A stretch of DNA of 64,000 nt from Glandiceps talaboti. Lineage: Eukaryota > Hemichordata > Enteropneusta > Spengelidae. Below, piece after piece: positions 1 through 10,833 of the stretch. The DNA lies in contig NC_135569.1 in NCBI RefSeq assembly GCF_964340395.1, forward strand, positions 17,821,757-17,885,756, in the 5' to 3' direction. Position numbers and translations under genes: made by a program. Under the pieces are notes generated by a model that saw only the letters and a list, made by a program, of their open reading frames with translations, was not told the origin of the DNA and did no database searches. Numbering within the stretch: position 1 is the stretch's first letter; every line of letters starts with the position of its first letter.

Positions 1-219
1 ACCCCCTTAACTTTTTTTTACTACAAATTTCAGCAGGTTTATTACAAATTTTTTTCTGAAATTTAGTACAAATATCGGCTATATTTATTACAATTGTCGT
101 TCACAGAATTTATTACAAATGTTGTCAGTTTATTACAAATATCGGCAATTTATTACAAATGTCGGCAATTTTATTACAAATTTTGGTTTATCACAAATTT
201 CGGCAATTATTACAAATGT
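1..219. repeat. Degenerate ~20-bp TTATTACAAAT-type repeat
   Basis: About ten imperfect copies of a 17-21-bp unit built around TTATTACAAAT, often followed by TTCGGCAA or GTCGGCAA. Copies differ in length and sequence, so the array is old. It starts at or before the window edge. The open frame across it is a by-product of the repeat. Confidence 0.75.
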
Positions 220-539
220 CCGTTGTACACAGCATTGGCTGCACACCTCTACCAGACCTGGCCAGTGGTCCTAAATAAAAAATAAAGAAACTCAAAAATG
301 ATTGGCAAAGATGAAAGCTGATTAGAATGTTTGACTCACCCAAATTGCATATTTAATTTTCATGAATCAAATAATTCGACCACAAAAACTTTAATTTTTT
401 TATCTTTAAGAGATGTCTTTATTGCAGTAGAAGAAGCAGTTAACATCACTAGAAAAATTTGGCTTGAAAATATTACATTTCAGAAATTAATTCCTTTTAA
501 TACAAGTAATTCCTATACTGTCACTGGACCATGAAACTG
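220..539. other. AT-rich stretch with no recognisable gene
   Basis: A 67-residue plus-strand frame (331-534) is present but has no motif I recognise. It lies just past the 3' end of the minus-strand LINE remnant, so it may be old LINE 3' flank. Confidence 0.4.
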
Positions 540-972
540 GAGAAAATTACCCTGGTTTTTTCAGGTGTTTATTGAATTTGCCTTTACGATTGGCAATGAA
601 ATATTGTTTTTGTATCCCTTGTACAAAAGATTTGAAGGTTGTAAAGTCTGATACCTTCTCATAACAGTGACTTAAATGAATTTCTCTACAACCGACAAAA
701 GTTTAAAAGATTTGGTAATAACGTATCACCCATAAAAATGCTGCTCTGCTAAACCATGGTTCGAACACGTAGGTGGTTGCCCCAGTTTGTAAAGAAAGTT
801 TGCCAAATTGTCTTAATAACTTCACAGTCATAAAAAAGTAAATAATTGTTTCATTTTCCAGACCACAAAATGTCACCATACAGGCAGCAGAAGGGACTCT
901 TGGTGGCATCATTTTATGTAATTGTGCATTTGACACCAGAATGTTGTGTGATAGTTTCCATCTTTGTGTCAA
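540..972 (-). pseudogene. LINE reverse transcriptase C-terminal remnant (zf-RVT region)
   Basis: Read on the minus strand, 972-703 encodes 89 residues with the CxFC...NETI pattern of the zinc-binding domain at the end of L1/Tx1-type LINE reverse transcriptases (FCGLENETI, then an F..L..FGKL stretch where HLF..C..V..FW is usual). After a frame break, about 645-541 encodes TTFKSFVQGIQ followed by FNKHLKK, matching the next conserved block of these proteins (FK.F......E...A......KH..KW), and ends in a stop. The expected His/Cys and Trp positions are partly lost, so it is not functional. Everything upstream of the zinc region is replaced by the 38-bp array. The L1/Tx1-like assignment is from motif memory, not a search. 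Confidence 0.6.
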
Positions 973-1379
973 TTGTAAGCTTAAAGGGTAACTGGTAAAT
1001 GTTGTGTCAATTGTAAGCTTAAAGGGTAACTGGTAAATGTTGTGTCAATTGTAAGCTTAAAGGGTAACTGGTAAATGTTGTGTCAATTGTAAGCTTAAAG
1101 GGTAACTGGTAAATGTTGTGTCAATTGTAAGTTTAAAGGGTAACTGGTAAATTTTGTGTCAATTGTAAGCTTAAAGGGTAACTGGTAAATGTTGTGTCAA
1201 TTGTAATTTTAAGGGTAACTGGTAAATGTTGTGTCGATTGTAAGCTTAAAGGGTAACTGGTAAATGTTGTGTCAATTGTAAGCTTAAAGGGTAACTGGTA
1301 AATGTTGTGTCAATTGTAAGCTTAAAGGGTAACTGGTAAATGTTGTGTCAATTGTAATTTTAAGGGTAACTGGTAAATG
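964..1379. repeat. 38-bp tandem array, about 11 copies
   Basis: Unit of 38 bp beginning TTGTGTCAATTGTAAGC, followed by TTAAAGGGTAACTGGTAAA. Copy starts at 964 and 1002 fix the period. Most units are identical; a minority replace AAGCTTAAAGGG with AATTTTAAGGG. Copy homogeneity suggests recent expansion next to the LINE remnant. Confidence 0.95.
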
Positions 1380-1385
1380 GATTCT

Positions 1386-2030
1386 CAATCATGAACAGTG
1401 GTTTCCAAAGGTAAATTAAAACACATTTGTGAGTGAGTTGGAATCATCGCATAAAGGAAATCACTTCATACCAAATTACGACACAAAAAAAAACCTGAGA
1501 AATATCTTATTGATGTTGCGCTTTTATATTTTTATGTTCAAGCTTTTTCACCAGATTTTTCAGTCTATGGAAAAAAGAAGGTTAGTTATTCATGCACGTA
1601 GGAAGCTAAGTGGCATTCTATTTATAGTATCACATTGATTATAAAATTTGAAATATCAAAGTAGCACAATGAAACTGTATAACTATGTATTTTGATATTT
1701 TCAGACATCGTTTGCAGGACTAGCAGTCTCTGTGACAAACTTTAGTATATCAAAATACTTGCCATCTGTTAGATATTGAATCAATTTATAAGTTATACAA
1801 TCTCGACTTATTGACCAAATCCTTGTTATCTCGCCAATATGGCTGAAATAAGGAGAGTGGAAAATTGAAAATAAATCTTATGGTATTAATATTTGGATGA
1901 GTGAACACAGAGAACAAACTATGCATCGGATTACGATTTCGACTTTATCACAGAATGATTACTAACCAAAACATCAATTGCTGTGCATGATTGATTCTCT
2001 GAAAATATTGTTTTCAAATCTAATTTTTAC
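1386..2030. other. AT-rich intergenic sequence, nothing recognised
   Basis: There is a 69-residue frame at 1429-1638 without any recognisable motif. I see no RNA gene, mobile-element end or tandem structure here. Confidence 0.4.
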
Positions 2031-2100
2031 CTCCCCATAAGGGAGTGTAATGTTATGCTTCTGTGTATGTTTAGTTTAGTTTAGTTCAGTTAGGGATTAA

Positions 2101-2138
<38 letters not shown>

Positions 2139-2250
2139 CTGTTTATTTGACTGTCTGTCTGTGGATATGATCTCAAACACTATTGCATCAATTCTAAATA
2201 AATGAAACTTGATACACATCTTCCTTATAGTAACAACAAGAACTGATTAG
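2028..2250 (+). repeat. Dispersed repeat with (GT)n core
   Basis: Starts near TTTTTACCTCCCC, has a (GT)n tract at 2104-2137, then TGACTGTCTGTCTG. The reverse complement of 6840-7010 has the same order: TTTTTATCTC..., GGAATGTTATGG, TGCTTCTGTCTG, TGTC/GT tracts. That makes two copies of one dispersed family in opposite orientation. The microsatellite is part of the repeat. Confidence 0.6.
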
Positions 2251-2550
2251 ATTTTGGTAAGATCCTAAGAAGAAGAATAAATAATTAGGCTAATTAACGA
2301 TTTTCAGAAATTAAAATTTATCTACAGAGTGCAAGCTTCAAATTCTATATAATTTTATGCATATATTTGTGGTACCAAGGAGCATCTGTCCTGAAAATAT
2401 TTTTGATGTAGCTATTAGTTTTTAGTTATTTGCATATTTTTGGTAATTAGATCTGTGAAAACTTTCACTACGGTTTGACATGTGCTAATGGACAACATTT
2501 ATGAACATTTCACATTGAATGTTGTGGCTGTAAATAGAACATCATAGACT

Positions 2551-5450
2551 AGACATAAGGCTATCACAGTAGAGGTAAGGCTATCCTATTAGAGGTAAGG
2601 CTATCACAGTATATGTAAAGCTATCACAGTAGAGGCAAGGCTATCACAGTATAGGTAAAGCTATCACAGTAGAGGTAAGGCTATCCTATTATAGGTAAGG
2701 ATATCACAGTAGAGGTAAGGCTATCCTATTAGAGGTAAGGCTATCCTATTAGAGGTAAGGCTGTCCTATTAGAGGTAAGGCTATCACATAGAGGTAAGGC
2801 TATCACAGTAGAGGTAAGGCTATCACAGTATAGGTAATAGAGGTAAGGCTATCACAGTAGAGGTAAGGCTGCACAGTAGAGGTAAGGCTATCCTATTAGA
2901 GGTAAAGGCTGTCCTATTAGAGGTAAGGCTATCCTATTAGAGGTAAGGCTATCCTATTATAGGTAAGGATATCACAGTAGAGGTAAGGCTATCCTATTAG
3001 AGGTAAGGCTATCCTATTAGAGGTAAGGCTATCACAGTAGAGGTAAGGCTATCACAGTAGAGGTAAGGCTATCACAGTAGAGGTAAGGCTATCACAGTAG
3101 AGGTAAGGCTATCCTATTAGAGGTAAAGGCTGTCCTATTAGAGGTAAGGCTATCCTATTAGAGGTAAGGCTATCACAGTAGAGGTAAGGCTATCACAGTA
3201 GAGGTAAGGCTATCCTATTAGAGGTAAAGGCTGTCCTATTAGAGGTAAGGCTATCCTATTAGAGGTAAGGCTATCACAGTAGAGGTTAAGCTATCACAGT
3301 AGAGGCAAGGCTATCACAGTATAGGTAAAGCTATCACAGTAGAGGTAAGGCTATCCTATTATAGGTAAGGATATCACAGTAGAGGTAAGACTATCCTATT
3401 AGAGGTAAGGCTATCCTATTAGAGGTAAGGATATCCTATTAGAGGTAAGGCTATCCTATTAGAGGTAAGGCTATCACAGTAGAGGTAAGGCTATCACAGT
3501 AGAGGTAAGGCTATCACAGTATAGGTAAAGCTATCACAGTAGAGGTAAGGCTATCCTATTATAGGTAAGGATATCACAGTAGAGGTAAGGCTATCCTATT
3601 AGAGGTAAGGCTGTCCTATTAGAGGTAAGGATATCCTATTAGAGGTAAGGATATCACAGTAGAGGTAAGGCTATCCTATTAGAGGTAAGGATATCACAGT
3701 AGAGGTAAGGCTATCCTATTAGAGGTAAGGCTATCCTATTAGAGGTAAGGATATCCTATTAGAGGTAAGGATATCACAGTAGAGGTAAGGCTATCCTATT
3801 AGAGGTAAGGATATCCTATTAGAGGTAAGGCTATCACAGTAGAGGTAAGGATATCACAGTATAGGTAAGGCTATCCTATTAGAGGTAAGGCTATCCTATT
3901 AGAGGTAAGGATATCCTATTAGAGGTAAGGCTATCACAGTAGAGGTAAGGCTATCACAGTAGAGGTAAGGATATCACAGTAGAGGTAAGGCTATCCTATT
4001 AGAGGTAAGGCTATCCTATTAGAGGTAAGGATATCACAGTAGAGGTAAGGATATCACAGTAGAGGTAAGACTATCCTATTAGAGGTAAGGCTATCCTATT
4101 AGAGGTAAGGCTATCCTATTAGAGGTAAGGCTATCACAGTAGAGGTAAGGATATCACAGTAGAGGTAAGGCTATCACAGTAGAGGTAAGGCTATCACAGT
4201 AGAGGTAAGGATATCCTATTAGAGGTAAGGCTATCACAGTAGAGGTAAGGATATCCTATTATAGGTAAGGCTATCACAGTAGAGGTAAGGATATCCTATT
4301 ATAGGTAAGGCTATCCTATTATAGGTAAGGCTATCACAGTAGAGGTTAAGCTATCACAGTAGAGGTAAGGATATCCTAGTAGAGGTAAGGCTATCACAGT
4401 AGAGGTAAGGCTATCCTATTAGAGGTAAGGCTATCCTATTAGAGGTAAGGCTATCCTATTATAGGTAAGGATATCCTATTAGAGGTAAGGATATCCTATT
4501 AGAGGTAAGGATATCACAGTAGAGGTAAGGCTATCACAGTAGAGGTAAGGATATCACAGTAGAGGTAAGGCTATCCTATTAGAGGTAAGGCTATCACAGT
4601 AGAGGTAAGGATATCCTATTAGAGGTAAGGCTATCCTATTAGAGGTAAGGCTATCCTATTAGAGGTAAGGCTATCCTATTAGAGGTAAGGCTATCACAGT
4701 AGAGGTTAAGCTATCACAGTAGAGGTAAGGCTATCCTATTAGAGGTATTTAAGGATATCCTATTAGAGGTAAGGCTATCACAGTAGAGGTAAGGCTATCA
4801 CAGTAGAGGTAAGGCTATCACAGTATAGGTAAGGCTATCACAGTATAGGTAAGGCTATCACAGTAGAGGTAAGGCTATCACAGTAGAGGTAAGGCTATCC
4901 TATTAGAGGTAAGGCTATCACAGAGGTAAGGCTATCACAGTAGAGGTAAGGCTATCACAGTATAGGTAAGGCTATCACAGTATAGGTAAGGCTATCACAG
5001 TAGAGGTAAGGCTATCCTATTAGAGGTAAGGCTATCCTATTAGAGGTAAGGCTATCCTATTAGAGGTAAGGCTATCACAGAGGTAAGGCTATCCTATTAG
5101 AGGTAAGGCTATCCTATTAGAGGTAAGGCTATCCTATTATAGGTAAGGCTATCCTATTAGAGGTAAGGCTATCCTATTAGAGGTAAGGCTATCCTATTAG
5201 AGGTAAGGCTATCCTATTAGAGGTAAGGCTATCACAGTAGAGGTAAGGCTATCCTATTATAGGTAAGGATATCCTATTATAGGTAAGGCTATCCTATTAG
5301 AGGTAAGGCTATCCTATTAGAGGTAAGGCTATCCTATTAGAGGTAAGGCTATCACAGTAGAGGTAAGGCTATCCTATTAGAGGTAAGGCTATCCTATTAG
5401 AGGTAAGGCTATCACAGTAGAGGTAAGGCTATCACAGTAGAGGTAAGGCT
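2551..5450. repeat. 20-bp tandem array, about 145 copies
   Basis: A 2.9-kb array of a 20-bp unit, AGAGGTAAGGCTATCACAGT or AGAGGTAAGGCTATCCTATT. Variation is concentrated at a few positions: ACAGT or CTATT, CTATC or ATATC, AGAGG or ATAGG. Rarer variants (AGAGGTTAAG; an inserted A giving GGTAAAGGCTG) recur in similar neighbourhoods, for example near 2901, 3121 and 3223, indicating block-wise duplication. Every unit holds (A/T)GGTAAG, close to a consensus 5' splice site on the plus strand. Confidence 0.97.
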
Positions 5451-6540
5451 TTTCTATCTTATTTCTTCTATGGATTATCATTTCACCAAACACAGTGAAA
5501 TAATCTAGGAAATTTTACAATTACAAAAAATGAAATATATGTGACAATGATCTTTTTAGAAGGAATTAATTCTATTCTGATAAGAATATAAATATAATAG
5601 CAGAAAATCTGAAGCAGTTTCAGAACATGAGTAACTTTGCATCATGTTTTTTGGTAGGAAATCATTTCACATTGCTATACCACTGAATTCTCCTGAAAAT
5701 AATTGCCACGGTAATAAATTTTGAGTTGATTTATTTATATCAAAGGCTTGAAAGAGATTTATTTAGAATCATGCCATATTTTACTTTTAATGGAAGTTAT
5801 ATTACACACTGATTGACTGGCACTGTGTAATTGGTTCTATGAAAAGTAAAATCACAACATTGAATATGAAAAAGCTCCTTCAATTATGTAGACTACATTT
5901 ACATTCCATATTATGTTCACTATTATATCAAAGTAATATTGGAGTCATTTACTGGGAAGATTTCAGAGAAAATGTCAATCTCAAAATCAATTATACCATT
6001 TTCAATTTTGTTCGAAAACTGAGTAGATCAAAATATGACTGTTACAAAATTGGCAATTACAGTATGTCTCTAAGTAAAACATCTGTTGTATATGATCTCT
6101 GACCTTACAAGTCACTTATAGTCTTGCTGCTGGACGTTCAGGCTTTCTTTCGATGCTATAACTATAAGCGAACGAAGTTTGCATGTGAGGGCTTGCCCGA
6201 ACAGTCTAGCGAATGTCATTTGCAGACCGGACATTCCATTGAGATTACGATAAGCGGTGGGTTGGGCCATATATGCATATATATACTTTAATATATTCAA
6301 TCTCTGCATGCAGGTGTTGACAAACACATTTATGTCATTACTATGTCGTATCAGTTTATGGTAATTGTGTTTGATGAGTGTGTAGACGTTGTCATTCACA
6401 CTTTTTAGTTAACGCATTGGTGGTTATATTTACAAGCCCCTCCTTAAGATGAATATGCATGAAAATTTAGCTATTGTCCTCTGTTTGTGCTTGTCGCTAA
6501 TACGGTTCTCTGATTGGCAGTTATTTATATCCTGATGAAA
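5451..6540. other. Intergenic; unrecognised short frames only
   Basis: An 87-residue plus frame (5839-6102) and a 95-residue minus frame (6112-6399) have no motif I can name. Composition becomes less AT-rich after about 6110, which could mark the edge of an unrecognised repeat. Confidence 0.35.
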
Positions 6541-6541
6541 T

Positions 6542-6606
6542 TCGCTAGACCTCGGATGTTCGGCTGTGTGTCATGTTTTATCGGAAGAACATCCGAGGGC
6601 TAGCTG
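6542..6606. other. Imperfect 18-bp stem-loop
   Basis: GCTAGACCTCGGATGTTC (6544-6561) is the reverse complement of 6587-6604 with one mismatch, leaving a 25-base loop. Of the 18 pairs, the inner 12 (CCTCGGATGTTC with GAACATCCGAGG) are perfect. It could be a structured RNA element, a small foldback, or inverted ends of a tiny element; nothing nearby decides this. Confidence 0.5.
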
Positions 6607-6839
6607 ATAGACTAACAAGTCACCTACTATCTTCTATTCAGTGGGGATGCAAAGTTGTGTGTCCATTGTTCTCCTTATGCACAAAGTGTCTAGTCTGCAT
6701 GTGCAAAATTTTAATTTCTGTTGACTCAAACACTCAGAGATATTTGTGCAATTTACTGATTTCAAAAGCTCCTTATCATTTGTTGCAAAAAGTTGAAGAG
6801 AGTCTCACATAGCTGAGGTATCATTGCTGTCACAAACAT

Positions 6840-6926
6840 GAACCTGCTTTATCAGAACCGATACTGTGCTTTTTGAGATATTGTGTCCACACACACACAC
6901 ACACACATACACACAGACACATGGGC

Positions 6927-6957
<31 letters not shown>

Positions 6958-7010
6958 AGCATACCATAACAGCATACCATAACATTCCCTTACTAGAGAT
7001 AAAAATCACA
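6840..7010 (-). repeat. Dispersed repeat copy with (AC)n and (ACAG)n
   Basis: Minus-strand counterpart of the repeat at 2028-2250. It carries an (AC)n run near 6889-6907 and an (ACAG/GACA)n run near 6930-6957, then GCATACCATAACA duplicated. The shared head sequence is described under the first copy. Confidence 0.55.
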
Positions 7011-7089
7011 CGGGTACGATCTTTTGAGAAATGACACGCACGAAATCGGTGATGTTGGCGTCAATTATTGCTTGTTACCTTGGATATGC

Positions 7090-7353
7090 CTATTCCAATT
7101 CCTGGAAACGTTCCTGGCCCGCATGTTCTTGGAAAGGGAAATGGTAATGCCAAGGATAGTCTACCTGACAAACTTATAATTTCTTCAGATGGAAACCAAT
7201 GTGAATACACCTCACAACAGGATATTGTGTCAGGTTTCAATGATTTCTTTGTGAATAGTGGGCCAACACTTGCTGGTAAAATATCACATGGCAATTTTAG
7301 AGATTATTTAACAGACCCAATCCCAAATTCATTTTATTTTTACCCCACGACCA

Positions 7354-7357
<4 letters not shown>
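7090..7357 (+). pseudogene. LINE fragment, region just upstream of RT
   Basis: The plus-strand frame from about 7100 to 7358 encodes a stretch with FNDFFVNSGPTLAGKI and later NSFYFYPTT. This is the conserved block between endonuclease and RT in CR1/L2/Jockey-type LINEs; the LINE at 29.6 kb has FNNYFTGIGPNLAQKI and NSFFFHPV in the same place. The fragment ends abruptly at the (AAT)n tract where the minus-strand LINE tail begins, so it was probably cut by that insertion. Only about 90 codons survive. It belongs to a different family from the minus-strand element, which keeps its own diverged version of this region. Confidence 0.7.

Positions 7358-7432
<75 letters not shown>
7356..7432. repeat. 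(AAT)n microsatellite
   Basis: About 25 uninterrupted AAT triplets. On the minus strand this is (TTA)n directly after GAAATAAAAG, so it reads as the 3' microsatellite tail of the minus-strand LINE. Confidence 0.95.
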
Positions 7433-7434
<2 letters not shown>

Positions 7435-9620
7435 TTTTATTTCAAAAAGAAAAAGGGTGACCCTGTTAGGTCCAGCCTAATCTTTCTGGGGGCCCTAAAG
7501 CAAATGTATACAATACAACAACAACAAAACAAAACAAGGTAACGCACATAAAAATTGTAAAACAATGAAAAGTATGAAGTGTAAAAGAGATAAAAATGCA
7601 TAATCAAAGACAATGTAAAATAATTTGTCAATATCACTTTTACTTGCATGAGACCATATGTTGCAACAAGTGTCAAAAAGGGCTGAATATAACTAAAGTA
7701 GAAAAGTTTTTTAGTAGATACATCTAAGTATTTAGTAATATGACGAAGAGCTGCAAGATCAGAAGACACTTTGGCATGCAAATGTTGACAATGTGAAGTC
7801 CATGAGAGTGTAGCGTCAATGATAAGTCCAAGTAATTTTTCAACTTCGCTGAAAGAAAGAGACGCGTTGTTATAGATAACAGAAACGGAAGTGGGCAAAG
7901 AAAGGTTCTTTTTAGGGGAAATTACCATAGCTTTAGATTTATTTGTATTAATGATCATATGATTTTGATTACATCAAAGTTGTAGAGGTTAAGTTTGTCA
8001 ATAAGCAATGAATGGTTAATAAGATCAAAGGCCTTAGAGAGATCAAGAAAAATGATACCACTCCAGTTATTGTTATTTATTGCAGTATAGCACTGATTAA
8101 CGAAATAAGTGAGAGCAGCCTGACAAGAATGACCCGGACGAAAGCCCGATTGAAACGAATAAAGAAGATTAAACTTGTTGAGATAAAGATACAGACTTTG
8201 GTGAACATGGGATTCTAAAAGTTTGGATAAACAGGGTAGAATAGAAATGGGTCGAAAATTGGAGCATTTATCAGTAGAATTACTTTTATGAAGAGGAAGC
8301 ACCTTAGCAATTTTCCAAGCAGATGGAAAGTGAATATTGATTATGCAGAGGTTAACAATTCTAAAAATGTGTGTAGCAATATAAGGAGCTGTAGATTTCA
8401 AAATCTTAGCGCTTATAAAATCATACCTGGTTGACTTAGAAATATCCAAATCCAGAAGGAATTTCAAAACCTTCGTTCTCGAGATAAGTGGAATTCAGAA
8501 GCTGTAATGAATGTCTTTAGAGTCAACAAAATTATTTAACTTAGTGGGATCAAAAGTCTCATGCATAATATCTTTGTTGAGAGCGTCTGCAATGTCAGTG
8601 AAATGTCCGTTGAAAGTTTTTCAGTTCAGTGCCATCAACATATAGCTTTGAGCGTTTAGACGGAGAAGACTTGGGATGAAGATCATGAATGGCTTTCCAG
8701 ATATTGATGTTATGGGATTTGTCCGCAATAAGCTTAGAGTAATAATTTTTCCTGAGGGATGATGTAAGCATGTTTATGTAGTTCCTTTGTTTCTTGTATT
8801 CAACTATATTATTTGAAGCTTTCAACTTGTCTCTAAGGTTGCGTGCATTATGAAGTTCAAGGGTATGCCAGGAAGGTAGATTTGCATAAGGAACTCGCTT
8901 GGATTTGAGTGGAGCATGCTTGTTGAAGATACTGGAGAAAGTTGAAATCCAACTATTTAGGGCAAGTTCAGGATCATTTGTAATTTGCAGAGTTGACCAG
9001 TCTGCTGACTTCAGGTCACTAACAAATCTGTTTACATTAAAGTTATGTAAGCATCTGTAGGTGATAGTGTTATGGTCCGATTTTCTGGTTGAATGGATTT
9101 TTCTAACTGTCATGATGGGGGAAAGATCGGAGAGTCTGTGAGATATTGTTCTTGTGTTAGGGTTGGTGGTATATATATGATCAATTAAGGTAGAAGTAGT
9201 ATCGGTTGTTCTGGTAGGTGTATCAATGAGTTGTTTCAGACAAAAGTATTCAATAGTAGATGTCCATTTTGCATAGTTGACTAACAAGTTAATACTAGTA
9301 TTAAAGTCACCAAGAATAATCAGTTCGAGGTCACTCTCATACAACTTATCCATGATATCTTGGAAATGATCAATCCATGTGGCACTACTATTAGGTGGTC
9401 TGTAAATGTAGCTCAGAATGAAAGGGTGGGTATTTTTAAAAGTAATTTTGACTGTAACTTGTTCAATGAAAGACAATTCGAGATCAGGCATTCGAGTAAA
9501 CGAGATGTTATCACTCAATGATGCCACCACCATTTCTGTCTGATCTATATTAAGTCCAGAATATGATGTCCACAATCTTTTTGCAAACGCTCGATAGAAA
9601 TAAATCTTGTGTGGTTACAA
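7433..9620 (-). pseudogene. Non-LTR retrotransposon (endonuclease + RT), broken
   Basis: Minus-strand LINE read from 9620 down to 7433. The C-terminal half of an AP-like endonuclease is at 9575-8990 (YRPPN, LGDFN, LIDTPTRTT, a damaged SDLSPI where SDHxPI is expected). A linker and the pre-RT region follow, with a frame break and one in-frame stop between about 8595 and 8467. RT motifs lie at 8467-7958 (FRPISILP, FRPGHS, LDLSKAFD). The frame then jumps to a thumb-side block (INTNKSKAM, LLGLIID). The catalytic segment with FADD is missing at the 7957 junction. The 3' UTR ends with AATAAA and a (TTA)n tail. The 5' third is absent. Jockey-superfamily-like by motif order; the exact clade is undetermined. 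Confidence 0.88.
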
Positions 9621-9659
9621 TAACATCTCGGCCAAACATTTGACGGATGCAGCTAACAC

Positions 9660-9900
9660 TATGTCAGCAACAGTATGTTAGCTCTGACGGTGTCAACTCG
9701 ATTTACCTGCCTAATTCTTGCAAAGCCCCACGGGGATCGGTTCTGGGCCCTACACTAATTTTACTTTATGTTAATGATCTTCCACTCTCGTCATCATTTT
9801 TCGAATTCAGATTGTTTGCAGACGACTCAAATCTTTTCCATACATTTCCTCAACATCTTAAACAGTATTGACATATCATTGGTGAACAATATTAACATGG
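9660..9900 (+). pseudogene. RT catalytic fragment (FADD box), inverted
   Basis: The plus-strand frame at 9660-9870 encodes QQYVSSDGVNS, then RGSVLGPTLILLYVNDLP and RLFADDSNLF: RT motifs B-C with the catalytic Asp pair. After a one-base shift the reading continues as IDISLVNNINM. This is the part missing from the minus-strand LINE next to it, and its end abuts conceptually where that element resumes. GVPQG is degraded to KAPRG. It is either an inverted, relocated piece of the neighbour or a separate insertion. Confidence 0.75.
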
Positions 9901-10666
9901 GCACCCTCTAGGGTTGCTAGCACCTATGAAGCCCACAACTAGACCAAACCTGTAACTTACAGTAAGTTGGGTGAATAGGCATTGGTTTGGCTCAATTGCT
10001 ATCGTTTTACATTTACTTGAACCAAAACTTGTAGTTTTGAATTCAGAAAATCTACTTCAATCTACTTTTATGACTTGCCGTTATTAGTCCATTCCTTTCC
10101 CAAAACCCACACGAAGAAAGCGTTTGATGGCTAGAAGTAGAATATTCGTCGATAGGAATTCTCGTCAAGTGAGGTCAGACATAAGAATAAACCAGTGAAA
10201 TCGGCTTTCTCTGTCGAACTGCAACAGTTTCGAGATTTCTAACTGAGGTTAATCCAAGTAATTTAAGTGACCACGTGACCTCCTAAAGTTGTTGAACATG
10301 AATAGCTAAAGTCACATGAATATCTTATCTAAAACATTTAATACTCAAAATATTTTTCGAAGAGTTAAAGTCACTGGATAGACAAAATAGTATAATACGA
10401 CAAATTAAACACTGTATAGTTAAATAGTTCAAAGTTCACGTAATAGTTCAATATAAAAGAGTTCATGCTCTGTTGTTTGATTTCGTTGATACCTTCCTTT
10501 GTCTTCTATTCTCATGTTATCTCTTAGATAACAGTCGGGTTTCCAAATTTCAACTTCATCGTCAGTCGTCTACAGCTTGGCATGTTGTTTGCTTGTCATG
10601 GTTCCAAACTTGGTATTTTGAAGACTTTCATGGTTACAAATCCTCTATGGACGTGGCATCATCGTC
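9901..10666. other. Intergenic, nothing recognised
   Basis: A 78-residue frame at 10473-10709 runs into the shared flank X and has no recognisable domain. Confidence 0.35.
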
Positions 10667-10833
10667 GGTCATATGCACAGTCGCTTGTAAACTGTTATTC
10701 CTTTCCTAAATGGTTTTATTCTTGTCTATGACGGTCCTAATACAGAACAATGATGTTATTATAGGGATTGGCGATATTCTTATTAAATCGGTAGCGATGT
10801 CATACCCCCTACACACACACTGTTCTTCACTGA
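10667..10833 (+). repeat. Flank repeat X, copy 1
   Basis: A 167-bp segment starting CGGTCATATGCACAGTCGC and ending just before the 61-bp satellite. It recurs almost unchanged at 41312-41479, again immediately before the satellite, and partially at 45387-45525. It therefore travels with the satellite and is probably part of the same larger repeat. Confidence 0.85.
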
